A program made the translations under genes and the position numbers. The notes under the pieces are model-generated. The model was not told the origin of the DNA and made no database searches. It worked only from the letters and a program-made list of their open reading frames with translations. This document shows, one piece after another, positions 23,732-35,749 of a stretch of 64,000 nucleotides of DNA (positions are counted from its first letter, which is position 1; each line of letters opens with the position of its first letter). The stretch lies in assembly GCA_019925795.1 (NCBI GenBank), contig CM034298.1:47580365-47644364 (forward strand), in the 5' to 3' direction. This DNA comes from Dendrobium chrysotoxum (lineage: Eukaryota > Streptophyta > Magnoliopsida > Asparagales > Orchidaceae).

Positions 23732-26165
23732 GTGTTGAAAAATAGGAAAAAAAAAAGGCATGTCAAAAAATTCTAAAATTAAAAAAACAAAAATCTATCA
23801 ATTAGGAGAATGGTGCTCTTATTCATGTATTTTTATAAATTTATGTAATTTTTTTTTTGCAATTTTGAGAAATGCATGAAATTAAAATCATAAGTGAATG
23901 TTTATATTATATAATTAATTAGAAAAAATTAACAATTTATTTAGTCCAAAACATTAATTATACAAACTTTTAAAACTTTATTTTAATTTTATAAACTTTA
24001 TAATCATAAAAAGTTGAGTATAATTTCTTCAAATTAATTAAATTAAATTTAGAAGTTTTTAATAAAAATCCATTACTAGTTTGGTAGTAATGTACAAAAT
24101 AGTGGAGTCCACTTAGTGAATTTATAAAAGAAAATGGGATATAATACATTATTGAAGGCATGAAAAATCATCCATTAAAATTTTTTATAGATCTAAGTTT
24201 GTGATTATTATCACTCGAATATATGGGATTTAATATGACTAATCATGGATCGATGAATATAAAAGCACTAAGATTTAATGGTGACCACACCATCACTCTT
24301 ATATAGATTAGGATTAAGATTTCATGTCATTTGTAGATGGCGTTACATGCCTTTCTAGTCTTTATTGATTGTAGGGTTTAGTTCTTAGAGATTTTGGCAA
24401 CCATCTAGTTGAAGCCAGTACTAGTTTGGTAGCCTGAAACCGAAAGCTTTAAAGTTTTCTTGAGGTTGGGAATTTGTAGCTAATTATAGAGCTTTTGGGT
24501 TCATGCTAGGCATGTAAAGGTTACAAATGATTACTAGTCTACACTAATGCTTAATGGTTATTTGTTTAATGAACAATGGGTTTTAAATTTTCAAGTGGGG
24601 ATACATTCATATATCTAATGTAAAATAGTTCTCCAGCCAAATTTACTAGATTCCTTTAATTTTGCTAAACTGCATCTCCATTATATCTAACTCCTTAGGT
24701 AGCTAGGTTGCATAGAATTGCATCCATTTTAATTAGATTGGGATTAAGTTTAGAATGTTATATTTGCATGATCTCCCTCCCTTTTCATAGGAATAGACTA
24801 GAATATAGTTCGTGATTTTGAATAGGTCAGGATACGATGGATTATGCTAGTTAATAATTAAGTTTGAATCTTTTGGTTTAGTATTTGTTAGGTTTAACTG
24901 ATTCATGCTAATTAGGTTAACTTAAGGTTTGGGAGTTAATTAGGTTGACTTTTAAGGTTTAGATGCTAGTTATTACAAGTTAGTATTGTAAGTTAGTTTA
25001 GATAAGGTTGTATGTCATGTTAATTTACCTAGCTTTGACCTATTTAGGAAATAATGATCAATCGTAGGGTTCAAATGACTTGGGGTCTAATCAATTTAAT
25101 TAGTTGGGGACCTTAAGGCTAGGATAAGTGGCTTTTAGGTCAACTTAGGTCATGTCCATCTTATGGATAAAGTAGTTTTTGCTTGCTTAGACTAAGAATT
25201 TTTAACTTAAGATGTTCGGATATAGTAAGTGGGTTGATAGATCCTAAGGATTCAAAATATGGTCTAAGCTTTCTAGCTAATTAGGCTAGGCCATTTAAAT
25301 TGACTAGGATAGGTTGCATATATATTAATCAAGCTAGGTTTGACCTTTGGGTTATTTAGCGTAAATATTTAACCATTTATGTTAAAAAGTGCCCCGTAAA
25401 GTTCAATTGGTCAACATAGAGTTACATGACTTACATGAAAGGTAGTTGGCCTATGTATTAAACCTATTATATGAATTAGAGTTGATTGATATAAGTTTTG
25501 ACCATTAAGTCATCGGTTGACTTAAAATGGGATGTGAGTGAGTTAGGGCTAGGCTTACTAATAACAAATGTTTATTCCTAGGCTCAATTTCATTGAATAT
25601 ATATGGTACCATAATAGATGAATTAAATTATGTTAGGATTGGGATTGACTGGGTTTGGCTCTAGTCAATTCAAAGCAAAGATTAATCTATTAGGCTAATC
25701 TAAAGTAGTCTAAGGTAAGGTAAACAATCAAAATAAAGGTTGGTAGGGTGAATGAACAAAGTTGATTACTGAAGTTAGGTTAAATAAAAAAAATTACTAC
25801 TAGGGTGTATTAGAGTATAGATGGATGAGCTCAATAGGGTTCTTAATGAATTAAATCATATTAGGTCTAAGTTATGGGTTTATTGACGTCTAAACTAAGT
25901 AGGCTTTTTAGGCAGTTCAACATGGATACCCATAAAAATTCATCTTGGTAGGATAATTGGTCAAATGCATGTAAGGGTGGCAAATAAGGCTAATATAGAT
26001 TAAGGTTTATTCATGTACTTAGCTTATATTTGATTGAAGATAATAGGCATTATATGGTGTTATCTAATATCGCTAAGTATTTTTAGGGAATCTTATTTTA
26101 GCTTCCATCAAGATGAAGAACAATTCCAATAAGAACCTAGGGCATTGCTCTCTAAAGGAAAGTTC
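23732..26165. other. AT-rich DNA between the LINE and copia B, no gene seen
   Basis: About 2.4 kb without supported coding potential. It has many TTAGG- and GGTTGACTT-like words but no clean repeat period that I could fix. Its right edge is where similarity between the two copia B LTRs stops. Confidence 0.5.
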
Positions 26166-27489
26166 GATCGTACAAGGCACGATTGTACGGGACGATTTGT
26201 AGTAAATATTCCTCTAGAGTGGAGTTGATAAAATCTCGACTTGAAAATTTTCTAAGTACAGTTTGTACTGTATGAAATGTATTCATCCTGGATGTCAATC
26301 AGAGTACGAAATCAGGTTCATCCAATTCGTCCTATACGAATACAACAAAAAATTGAACTGATCATACTGTAAGTAGGTTTGTACAGACACCGATCAGAGT
26401 ACGAAATAAGGTTCGTACACTATCGTATAGACAAAAGGGTGCATTTTTGAACTGATCATATTGTATGAAATGGGTTCGTACAGACGCCGATCAGAGTATG
26501 AAATGGGGTTTGTATACGTTCATACAGACGAAAGTCTCATTTTTTTGAACCGATTGTACTGTACGATCAGGATTCGTATAGATGCTGATCAGATTACAAA
26601 ATGAGGTTCATACAGCTCGTACAAGACTTTTTAAACTATTCATACGTATAAAGTATGATCGTACTGTATGATCCAAGTTTGTCAAATTTGAAATTTCCAG
26701 TTTTTGGATGATTTTTCTTATTTTTTATGTATAAGGGTCCTAAAAACTGACTGCCAAGAGACTTGCTTTGAAAATTCTCTTGAGTGTGCTAAGGAGTGTG
26801 TTTGGGAGAGTGTTTGAGAGTGGAGAGTGAGAGATCTTGTAAGAGGGATTTGCGAGGGGATTCACAAAGGTGCCTAATAGTGAGGATTTCTTGCTAGTCT
26901 TCCTTACTTCCTTGAAGGCTTTTGAGAGAAGATTTTCAGAAGGAGATCCGGTACTCTGCCGATACCTGGAGGGTATGAAAGGATTCTTGGTACTCTACCA
27001 ACACCTAGAGGGTGTGAAAAGATGATTAGTACTCTACCATTACTAGGACGGTGAGAAATGAAAGTGAGTTCTCTACCTTCACCAGGAGGGTGAAAAAGGA
27101 CAACGGTTCTCTACCGCACCGGGTTGGTGGAAGAGAGGTTGTTGTAAGGGCTTCTCCGCCTTGCTGTGGGGGCTAAAGGAGAGACACTAGTGTTTAGTAC
27201 AGTACCTAGAGAAGGAGTCTCTAGGGAGTGGACGTAGGTCTTGTTGGACCGAACTACTATAAAATCTGATATTTTCTGTTCTTTACCTTTTTACCACATT
27301 TTTATTTTTTTTATTTTCTTTTATTTTTCTGTGGTTGAAAATTTATTTTTAAAAAATTTAGTATTGTGTTTAAAATTAATTAATCGATTTTCAAAATAAC
27401 TAAGAAGTTTTTAAAATTATCAATTCATACCCCTCTCGGTTAACCTTGGGATAATTGACTTAGGTTTAACAACCTACTGAGAATTTATA
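26165..27489 (+). repeat. Copia B 5' LTR, truncated at its 5' end
   Basis: This aligns with about 57885-59210 and ends GAGAATTTATA just before the primer binding site. The first 320 bp or so of the 3' LTR (57560-57885) have no counterpart to the left of 26165. It contains palindromic GTAC-rich motifs (26170-26670) and five copies of a unit of about 39 bp, CTCTGCC..ACCTGGAGGGT..GAAAGGA (26950-27130). Confidence 0.8.
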
Positions 27490-27491
27490 AG

Positions 27492-27503
27492 TGGTATCAG
27501 AGC
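27492..27503 (+). promoter_or_regulatory. Copia B primer binding site
   Basis: TGGTATCAGAGC follows the LTR end after two bases. It is the standard copia site complementary to the 3' end of the initiator Met tRNA. Confidence 0.9.
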
Positions 27504-27546
27504 AAGCTTTCAAAAATTAAGGTTTAGACTACTTTTTGAAACGATC

Positions 27547-29200
27547 ATGGCTACTTTGGAAATCGTAACACACCCGAAGGATATTCGATCATAAGAACCC
27601 CATTGTTTGATAACATCCCTTTTAATTTTTGGAAAACACGAATGTCTACTTTTCTTCATCGCTTGACTATCGTATATGAATTTTAGTACATGAAGGCTAC
27701 ACTAGACTAACTAGACTTGTAGATGGCATTATAACTGAAACACCATTCACTGACTGGACAGTAGAAGAAAGAGACCTAGCTCAGTTAAATGCTAAATTTT
27801 TAAATAGTTTTTCCTATGCACTTAAATCTGAGGACTATATGCGTATTTCGACTTGTAAATCAAGAAAAGAAATATGGGATGACTTTGCATCACATATGAA
27901 TGAACAAATAAGGTGAAATAATCTATTTTAAATATTTTATTACACGATTATAAACTCTTTCGCATGAAATCGAATGAGTCAATTAGTGACATGTATACTC
28001 ATTTTACACATATAGTCACCTCATTACATGCTTTAGGTAGGGAACTAACGAATGCAAAAAAAGTAAATAAATCTCTTCATTATTTGCACTGCTTATGATG
28101 CAAAGATAACTGCTATAACTAAATCAAAAAACTTAAATGTTTATTCTATTGATAATTTTCTTGGATCACTAATTGCTTACGAGCAAGGAGTGACTCAAAG
28201 ACAGATTGATGCAGGAGACAAGCAGAAGGAGAAAAACATTACTTTGAAAGTGGATGACTCAGAGAGTGATCAGTCATAACTTGAGGATGAAGAAGATATT
28301 TCCCTCATGACAAGGCAATTCAAAAGTTTCCTAAGAAGAAAGAAAAGGAGATGTTAGCAGTGGAATAAGGGTAAGTTCCACAAAAATGCTACAGCTTCTA
28401 ATGATGTAATTTGTTATGAATACAGGAAATCAGGGCACATTAAATCTAATTGCCTAAATATCAAAGTTAATCCTAGCAAGGAGAAGGTTGAGGAGAAAAC
28501 AAATGTGAAGAAGGGCAAGAAAAGATTGTAGAAAGTATTTTGGGCGAATTCAGCTTCAGATTCCTCAAAAATAGAAGTAGAAGAAGAAGTCACAAACCTG
28601 TGTTTAATGGCCAATAAGCTTGATCAATCAGGTCAAGAAGAGGTATGTGACTTAACCTATGATGAGTTGTTTGAAGTTTTTGAGAAATTTCATACTGCAT
28701 ATAGAAAACTCAGAAAATTGCATGCCAAGCTAAATATTAAATTTTTAGATTTAAAAAAAGAGCTTGAAATCCTTAGGAAAGATCACAAGCTAAATATTGA
28801 TAGCAACCACATGACATTATTGAATGAGTTTGATGATTTAAAAAAAAGCATGAACTTTTGAAACCATCACACACTAAACTTGAGAATGATTATAAAGTTT
28901 TTTTGGAAGAAGTAGAACATAGAGAGATTGATTTGAAAATAAAAATTTCTATGTTGGAAAGTAGAAACTTATATATTGAATTAGAATTAAAAACTATTAA
29001 GGAAAATAGACTGACACCCACACTTGAACAATTCTATAGGTCTAAGCAAAAGAGGATGAGTTCAACACCTAGGAAAAAAATCTTATAATGCACATAGACT
29101 AGTGAAGTATTTTTCATATGGAATGACTGGACATATTTCCTACACTTGTACAATTCATAATAGAACACATCTAGTGTGGAGACCTAAGATACATAATTCA
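27547..29200 (+). pseudogene. Copia B gag
   Basis: The frame begins MATLEIVTHPKDIRS at 27547 and meets a stop within 15 codons. It continues in shifted frames through a copia Gag region (near 27850, SEDYMRISTCKSRKEIWDD). A zinc knuckle near 28408-28452 reads CYEYRKSGHIKSNC, in which the second Cys is Tyr. A coiled coil rich in Lys, Glu and Leu spans about 28607-29088, and CSYGMTGHISYTC-like sequence follows near 29110. It is homologous to the copia A gag in the same order. It is broken by stops and frameshifts. Confidence 0.8.
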
Positions 29201-29319
29201 TAGTATATCAAATATGCATCTAGTTTATTTTTGCCAAGAGAAAAACCCAAACTTATTTGGGTTCCCAAGTCTAACATTTGATCTTTTTATAGAAACGCTC
29301 TCATACAAGATCTCATGAG

Positions 29320-32300
29320 AGCATTTGGTACCTGGACAGCAGATGTTTGAAGTATATGACTGGAGATACAACTTAATTCATATCATTGGAAGCTAGGAAT
29401 GGAGGCAAGGTTATACTGGGAGATAATACCACCAAGAAAGTGGTAGGTACATGTATGATTGGAAACTTGAATAATTTTTTCATTGAAAATATCTTATTGG
29501 TAGATGGCTTAAAGTATAACCTGTTGAGTATTAATCAGCTATATTATATGAGGTACAATGTAAAATTTTTTCCCACTAGCTGCATAATAAGTCAATATAG
29601 AATTGATGTTTTGCATGGAATTAGGGTAAACAATATATACATGCTTGATTTGAATGTTATTAAATCTTCTAATGCTTTTTATCTCAAAATAATAACTGAT
29701 GAATCATGGTTATGGCATAGGAGGCTTTCTCACGCAAGCATGGAAAATTTAAGAAAAATTAGCCAAAAAGAATTAGTTAGAGGAATACCTAAATTAGACT
29801 TTACTAAGGATCAACTGTGTGATGTATATCAATTACGTAAACAGGTGAAGTCCTCCTTTCATTCTATTAAGGATCTTAGAATTAGCAAACTATTGAAAAT
29901 CATTCATATGAATCTTTTTGGACTGGTAAGAACTGTAAGTCTAGGAGATAAAGTTTTTAGATTTATGATAGTTGACGACTTTTCTAGATTCACTTGGATT
30001 AAATTCTTATCACATAAGAGTAAATCATTTAATGAATTTAAAACTTTTTATACTTGGAATCAAAGAAAGTTAGGGTGTGAAATTATTTCAATCCAAAGTG
30101 ATCATAGAGGAGAATTTAAAAATAAAAAATTTGAAGATTTTTATAAAGAGAAAGGAATTGATCATAATTTTTCAGCACCTAGGATCCCTTAGCAGAATGT
30201 GGTAGTCGAAAAGAAGAACAGAACATTGATAGAAGTCGCTAGACCCATGTTAGTAGAATACTTACTTCTAAAATATTTTTAGGCTGAAGTGGTTAGCACA
30301 GCTTGTTATGTTCTGAATAGGGTAAACATTAGATCCAAATTGATTAAGACACTCTATATACTTCTTAAGGGGAAAACACCTAATCTTTTACATTTGCATG
30401 TTTTTGGATGCAAGGTATCATTCATAATAATTATAAAACTTCTTTAAGAAAATTTGATCCAAAATCTGATGAAGAAATTTTTCTTAGATATTTTAGTGTT
30501 GGAAAATCATATAGGGTGTTTAACAAGAAAGCTTTTGTAGTTGAGGAGACCACACATATAGTTTTTGATGAATCTGGCATTTCGGAAGAGCCAATATTGG
30601 AAGAAAATCATATTGAAAATATTGAAAATATCTTTCAAGAAATTAAAAAGACAAAGTTGGAAGAAAAGGTTGAGATAAAAAATCCTTTGCCTAGAGAATG
30701 AAAATTTTTCAAGAGTCACCCTAAGGAATTAATTTTAGGTGAACCTAGTGAGGGTGTTAGGACTAGGCATGAAATTAGCAAAGAAGTGAATCATTCTGCT
30801 TTTATATCGATGATTGAACTCACTAATATAAATTAAGCACTTTCGGATGAATTTTAGATTTTGGCCATGAAAGAAGAATTGAATCAATTTATAAGAAATG
30901 ATGTTTGGGAGTTGATTGAAAGGCCTAAGGATCAAAGTGTTATTCGAGCTAAGTGGGTGTTCAAAAATAAAATGAATGATTTAGGGGTTGTGATTAGAAA
31001 TAAGGCTAGATTGGTGGTCAAGGGATATAATCAAATAGAAGGGATTGATTTTGAAGAAACTTTTGCCCTTGTAGCCAGACTTGAAGCAATTAAGATTTTG
31101 CTAGCCTTTGTCTGTTTTAAAGATTTTAAATTATATCAAATGGATGTTAAAAGTGTCTTTCTGAGTGAGGTGATACAAGAGGATGTTTATGTTAAGCAAC
31201 CTCTAGGTTTTGAAATTTTTAAATTCTCTAATCCTATTTTTAAATTAAAAAATGTATTGTATGGACTGAAACAGGCACCTAGGGCTTGGTATGAGAGGTT
31301 AAGCAATTTTCTATTAGAGATATCATTTGTTAAAAGAAGTGCGGACACCACTCTCTTTTTGAAAAAGATAGGAGATGGCATACTCATTATTCGATTATAT
31401 ATGTTGATGATATCTTATTTGGATTAACTGATAAAACACTTTGTGATGAATTTTCAAAAAAAATGAGTAGTAAATTTGAAATGAGTTTGATGGGAGACTT
31501 GAGTTATTTTCTTGGTTTTAGGATAAAGTAAAGTAAGGAAGGAACATTTCTCAGTCAGTCAAAGTATATTAAGGATATCCTCAAAAAGTATGAAATGGAT
31601 AATATTAAACCAGTAACTACACCAATGAGTTTCTCTATATAGTTAGATAAGGAACCTAAGGGAAAATCTATTGATCAAAAAAAATTTAGAGGAATAATTA
31701 GATCATTGCTTTATTTGACAGTTAGTAGATCAGATATAATGTTCAGTGTTTGTTTGTATGCTAGATTCAATCTGATCCAAAAGAATCACATTTGACAATA
31801 GTTAAAAGAATATTGAGATATCTTTTAGGAACTAAAAACTTAGGAATTTGGTATCCTAAGCACAGCTCCTATTTTGAGATAATCGGATATTCTGATTCAG
31901 ATTTTACAGGATGCAGGGTAGATCGTAAAAGTACTTCTGGAACATGTCAATTTATTAGAAAATTTCTAATTTCTTGGTCCAATAGGAAACAAAATTCAGT
32001 AGACCTTTCTACTGTTGAAGCAGAATATATTACCTTAGGTAGTTATATGGCACATATTCTTTAGTTAAAATAACAGTTGATTGACTTAGAATTTTTAATT
32101 GGCATAATTCTGATTTTCTGTAATAATACTAGTGTTATTTGTATTTCAAAGAATCATATTCAATATTCTAGAACCAAGCATATATGCATAAGGCATCACT
32201 TCATTAGAGATCATGTAGCCAAAGGAGAAATTGAATTGCATCATGTTACTACTAAAAATTAACTTACAGATATTTTTACAAAATTACTAGCTTTTGACAC

Positions 32301-32340
32301 TTTTAGCATTTTAAGAATAAGACTAGGTGTAATAGATATT
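29320..32340 (+). pseudogene. Copia B pol (protease, integrase, reverse transcriptase, RNase H)
   Basis: The protease region reads WYLDSRC near 29329, with Arg in place of the catalytic-motif Gly. The frame open at 29386-30192 covers the pre-integrase zinc region (WHRRLSH) and the integrase core. There the first catalytic Asp of HMDLFGP is Asn (HMNLFGL), while SDHRGEF and VVEKKNRT hold the later acidic residues. Reverse transcriptase spans about 30861-31630 with KGYNQIEGIDF, LKQAPRAWYERL and YVDDILFG near 31400. RNase H lies at about 31870-32260 with SDSDFTGC and STVEAEY. Stops and frameshifts break it into at least six pieces. Confidence 0.85.
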
Positions 32341-33153
32341 AATGCTTAAATTAAAATTCTGTAAACTTGATTTATTGTATGATCATGTGTATGTTTATTT
32401 TCAGTATTTATTGATTATAGTTCGTATGGTTTTATTTTTATTTTATTTTATTTTTGTTTGTTTCCTATTTAGAGTTTAATGTTGGTGTTGTTTTTAATAA
32501 TTTTGCATGTCATTGGTGTTAAAATGACTGGTTTTGAAAGGTTTTCAGTTTTTCATATTTTTTTAAGTGTTCTTTTCGTACTGTATAAAATTATTTCATA
32601 CTATACAAATTCTGTAGCGTATGCATGATAGTTTTCTGAGTTGAGATGATGAAACTTAGCTTTTCATAGGGGTTTCTTCTATACGATGATGTCATCATAC
32701 TGTACGATATTTGTTATTTCGTCTGTACGATTGGGGACAATTTTTTCAAGCTTATTAGTTTTTTTGTCAGATCGTACGTATGAAATCTTTTTTAGTCTGT
32801 ATGATCATTTTTATCAATTTCGAATAAGGATGAACCCAACCATCAGTAAAATGATCTTTAATATTTCGATCGTCCCGTATAAACAGGTGTTCGTCTGTAC
32901 GATCGCTCGGTCAAAAAGGCATGTACGAAAGGATGCCTCGGGAAGGGAAGTTTATAAAAAGCTATTACATTTTTGGTCATTTCAGTTTATATGTATGAAA
33001 TAAATTTCATCCGGTACGAAATTAACATCGTACGTACGATCTATATTTTGTACTGTATGATAGGTCATTTTTCTTTAAATAGAAGGGTCTTTGGATATAT
33101 TTTTCATCACCTTCTCCTTCATTTCCAAACCTTCTTGAGTCCTAGTTCAAGAT
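32341..33153 (+). other. Copia B spacer between pol and the env-like ORF
   Basis: This non-coding spacer carries the same GTAC-rich palindromic words found in its LTRs, such as TCGTACGTATGAAATC near 32770 and CGATCGTCCCGTAT near 32868. There is no supported gene. The spacer may hold a subgenomic or splice signal for the env-like ORF, but that is inference. Confidence 0.5.
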
Positions 33154-34249
33154 ATGGCTAGTAATAGCAAGCGACCGTTCTAAAGCCTCTTCCTCTCGGA
33201 TTGGTAGGGATGAAAACTTTCTGTCCAAGCAGAATGAGGATGCCTTTTATAGGTATACTGCTGCGAAAATCGCCTCTTCCTGTCTCCTCATTCAAAGTGA
33301 TATTCATTTCTCTGTCATGCCCTTGTTCACGTCTACTCAATTCTCATTTATTCTGACTCTCATTTATGCCTATAACAAAGAAACTTTTCAAAATTTTCTG
33401 GCCAATATGAAAGTCAATCAAGACCACATAAGGATCACTTCTTGTATCAACAAGAAAATAATAGAGATTACCAAGGAGGACTTAGGCACTTTTCTCCATC
33501 TAAGAACCCAAGGAATTAGGGCACATACATTATCTTCTAGGGTAGATGACTGGTCTGATGTTAATTAGGTTCTTAGAGGAGTAGCCCAAGTGAGTAATTT
33601 CCCACATGTTTACACTCCAAATCAAAATGCCTGAATTATCCAGCATATTTTATGAACTTCAATTATTCCAAAAGCTGGTGACCATATAAACATGACTCCT
33701 CTTCTGTCCATAGTCACTTATCTGATCATGACTAACCAACCTTTAGATGAAGCCCAATTGATCTTGGATTACCTTTATAGCCTTTCTGACATTGGACTTC
33801 CAAATAATAAAAGAAAGAAAAATGTGGCTTTAGGGCATTTAGTGGCCTATATCTTAGAAAAGAAGTACAATCTTGTACATCTTGATGGTCCTACTGAAAT
33901 CCCTATCTACTTTACTAATGCCTCTTTTCGTGCACTTTTTGGGAGGGGGAGTTCTGAGGGAGATGACTCTAAGGAAGAAGGAGACCCTGCCCCTGCACCT
34001 GCATCTGGACCTGACCAAAATTTCTATCAAGAGATGGTCCAGCGCTTCGATAGACTAGAAACTCACTTTGATCAACGATTTGATCAAATTGAGACTCACT
34101 TGACCCAGCAGTATGTAAGGTATCAGGAAGACATGGGTTAGATTCGTGGGCAGTTAGACTCGGTAAATACAAATGTAGCTACAATCAATAGCTACTTTAT
34201 TACATTCAATCCTCAGCCTCCTCTAGATCAGGGCCCTTTAGATTATTAG
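33154..34249 (+). pseudogene. Copia B env-like ORF (plant retrotransposon extra ORF)
   Basis: After the spacer, ATG at 33154 opens MASNSKRPF and then a stop. In the neighbouring frame a long reading continues through FTSTQFSFILTLIYAYN, DDWSDVN and stop, then MTPLLSIVTYLIMTNQPLDE to SFRALFGRGSSEG. It ends with a predicted coiled coil (MVQRFDRLETHFDQRFDQIE) and a TAG at 34247-34249. This resembles the putative plant transposon protein encoded after pol in Sireviruses and called env-like. I see no clear signal peptide. At least four stops interrupt it, so it is a pseudogene. The function of this ORF class is not established. Confidence 0.7.
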
Positions 34250-34443
34250 TTGTACTTCTATCCTTCTGATGTTGTTGATGATGTTTTATGGATGTGTTGT
34301 TTTGATGTTTTAGCTTTTGTTTCTGGGATATACTTGTACTTGAGATGTTTGAGAGTAGTTGTTCTTTTATTATCCTATGATTTTAGTGATTTTAGATGTT
34401 AGTTCTACATGATGTTGGTTGTTCTAGTTCATGTTGATGATGT
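34250..34443 (+). other. Copia B sequence up to the Tat insertion point
   Basis: This holds 189 bp of T- and G-rich non-coding sequence after the env-like ORF. It ends with GATGT at 34439-34443, the left copy of the Tat target duplication. Confidence 0.7.
34439..34443. repeat. Tat element target-site duplication, left
   Basis: GATGT here matches 56349-56353 exactly. Both abut the TG and CA termini of the LTRs. Confidence 0.9.
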
Positions 34444-34881
34444 TGTTGACCTCTGTTAATTAAAAAAAAAAAAAAAAAAAGCTTAAATGATTACCTATAT
34501 CGGCTGCCAGATCCCGCAAATCCTGCTATATCACTGTTCATCCGGCGCCGTTCCGGGATTTCTGCTTGAATCCCTCGTACGCTGCTCGAGGCGACGCTCT
34601 GTTCGTCGTTAAATAGAAGACACAAACTCCTCTCGCATTCGCAGAACTTCCCCACTCAATCGCAGAAAATCCACTTCTCCTCCCCGACTCCAGTCGCCAA
34701 CACCTCCCAGCCCGACCTCACTACCGAACTCCCTCTCCACAAGCTCTTGCCGTCGAAACCCCATCAACCCTCCGACTCAACACCCGACCGAGACCGACGA
34801 ACCCCAAGCTGCATCCAACCGGCCTCATCCCATTCTTCCTCTCCGCCTCCTCCTCACAACCTTCCCGCCGGTCTCGATCTC

Positions 34882-34883
<2 letters not shown>

Positions 34884-34947
<64 letters not shown>
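34884..34947 (+). repeat. (AG)n microsatellite in the 5' LTR
   Basis: A pure AG/GA dinucleotide tract of 64 bp; the 3' LTR copy (51724-51769) is 46 bp. Peptides of repeated Arg-Glu or Ser-Leu read from it are artefacts. Confidence 0.95.
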
Positions 34948-34949
<2 letters not shown>

Positions 34950-35749
34950 ACCCTTACCTGAGCCGTCGCCTCCCCTCTCCCTTGCCCGACTCCGCCCCTT
35001 CGACGACGTTCCTCTCCTGTTGGTCCGGAAGTTACGACATTTTGAGCGGAGGCTACAACGGGAGCTCGTAGCAATGAAGGTAACTTTCTTCCTCACGCGC
35101 GCTCCCTCGGCCAAATCCTATAAATCTGTCAAACCGAGAGTGAGAGGGAGGATTTAGCTTACTGCGAGATAAGCAGTTCCTAAATCCTGTTTAAAATAGG
35201 ATTTAATTTAAATATTGCATTAATCCTGTTTAAACCCTATTTTTCTAATTAATTAAAATTATTATTTTTTAATTAATTATATTTAGTTATTGATTAATAA
35301 TAATTAGTTATGATTAATTAAGATTAACTATAATTAATTATTTTTAATCATACTTAATTGTTATTTATGATAATTAGTTATAATTAAATTAATTATGATT
35401 AATCTTTTTTTATTATAGTTAATTATTTTTATTAATAATTAATTATAATTAAGTAAAATTAATTGTTATTAATTATTTTAATTATAATTTATTATTATTA
35501 ATAATAATTAGTTATGATTAATTATTATTAATTTTAATTATTTTTTTTAAAACTAATTACTATTAATTATAATTAGCTATATTTAATTAAAGATTAATTA
35601 TAATTAATACAAAAAGAAAGGGAGAAATGCTTCTCTCCCTCACCCCGATCCACGAGTCAATCCAACCTCACCGGCCGCCAAGGTATGATCCCTAAACCCA
35701 AAAAACTCCAAGAACTTGCTTTTGTCGTTTGCGACGGACCGGGAAAACA

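Noticed and set aside
34747..35157. Open frames of 120-136 residues over the (GA)n tract in the Tat LTR (also 51587-51979)
   Set aside because: They owe their length to the dinucleotide repeat, which is open in several frames on both strands, and their composition is low complexity. No domain is visible.
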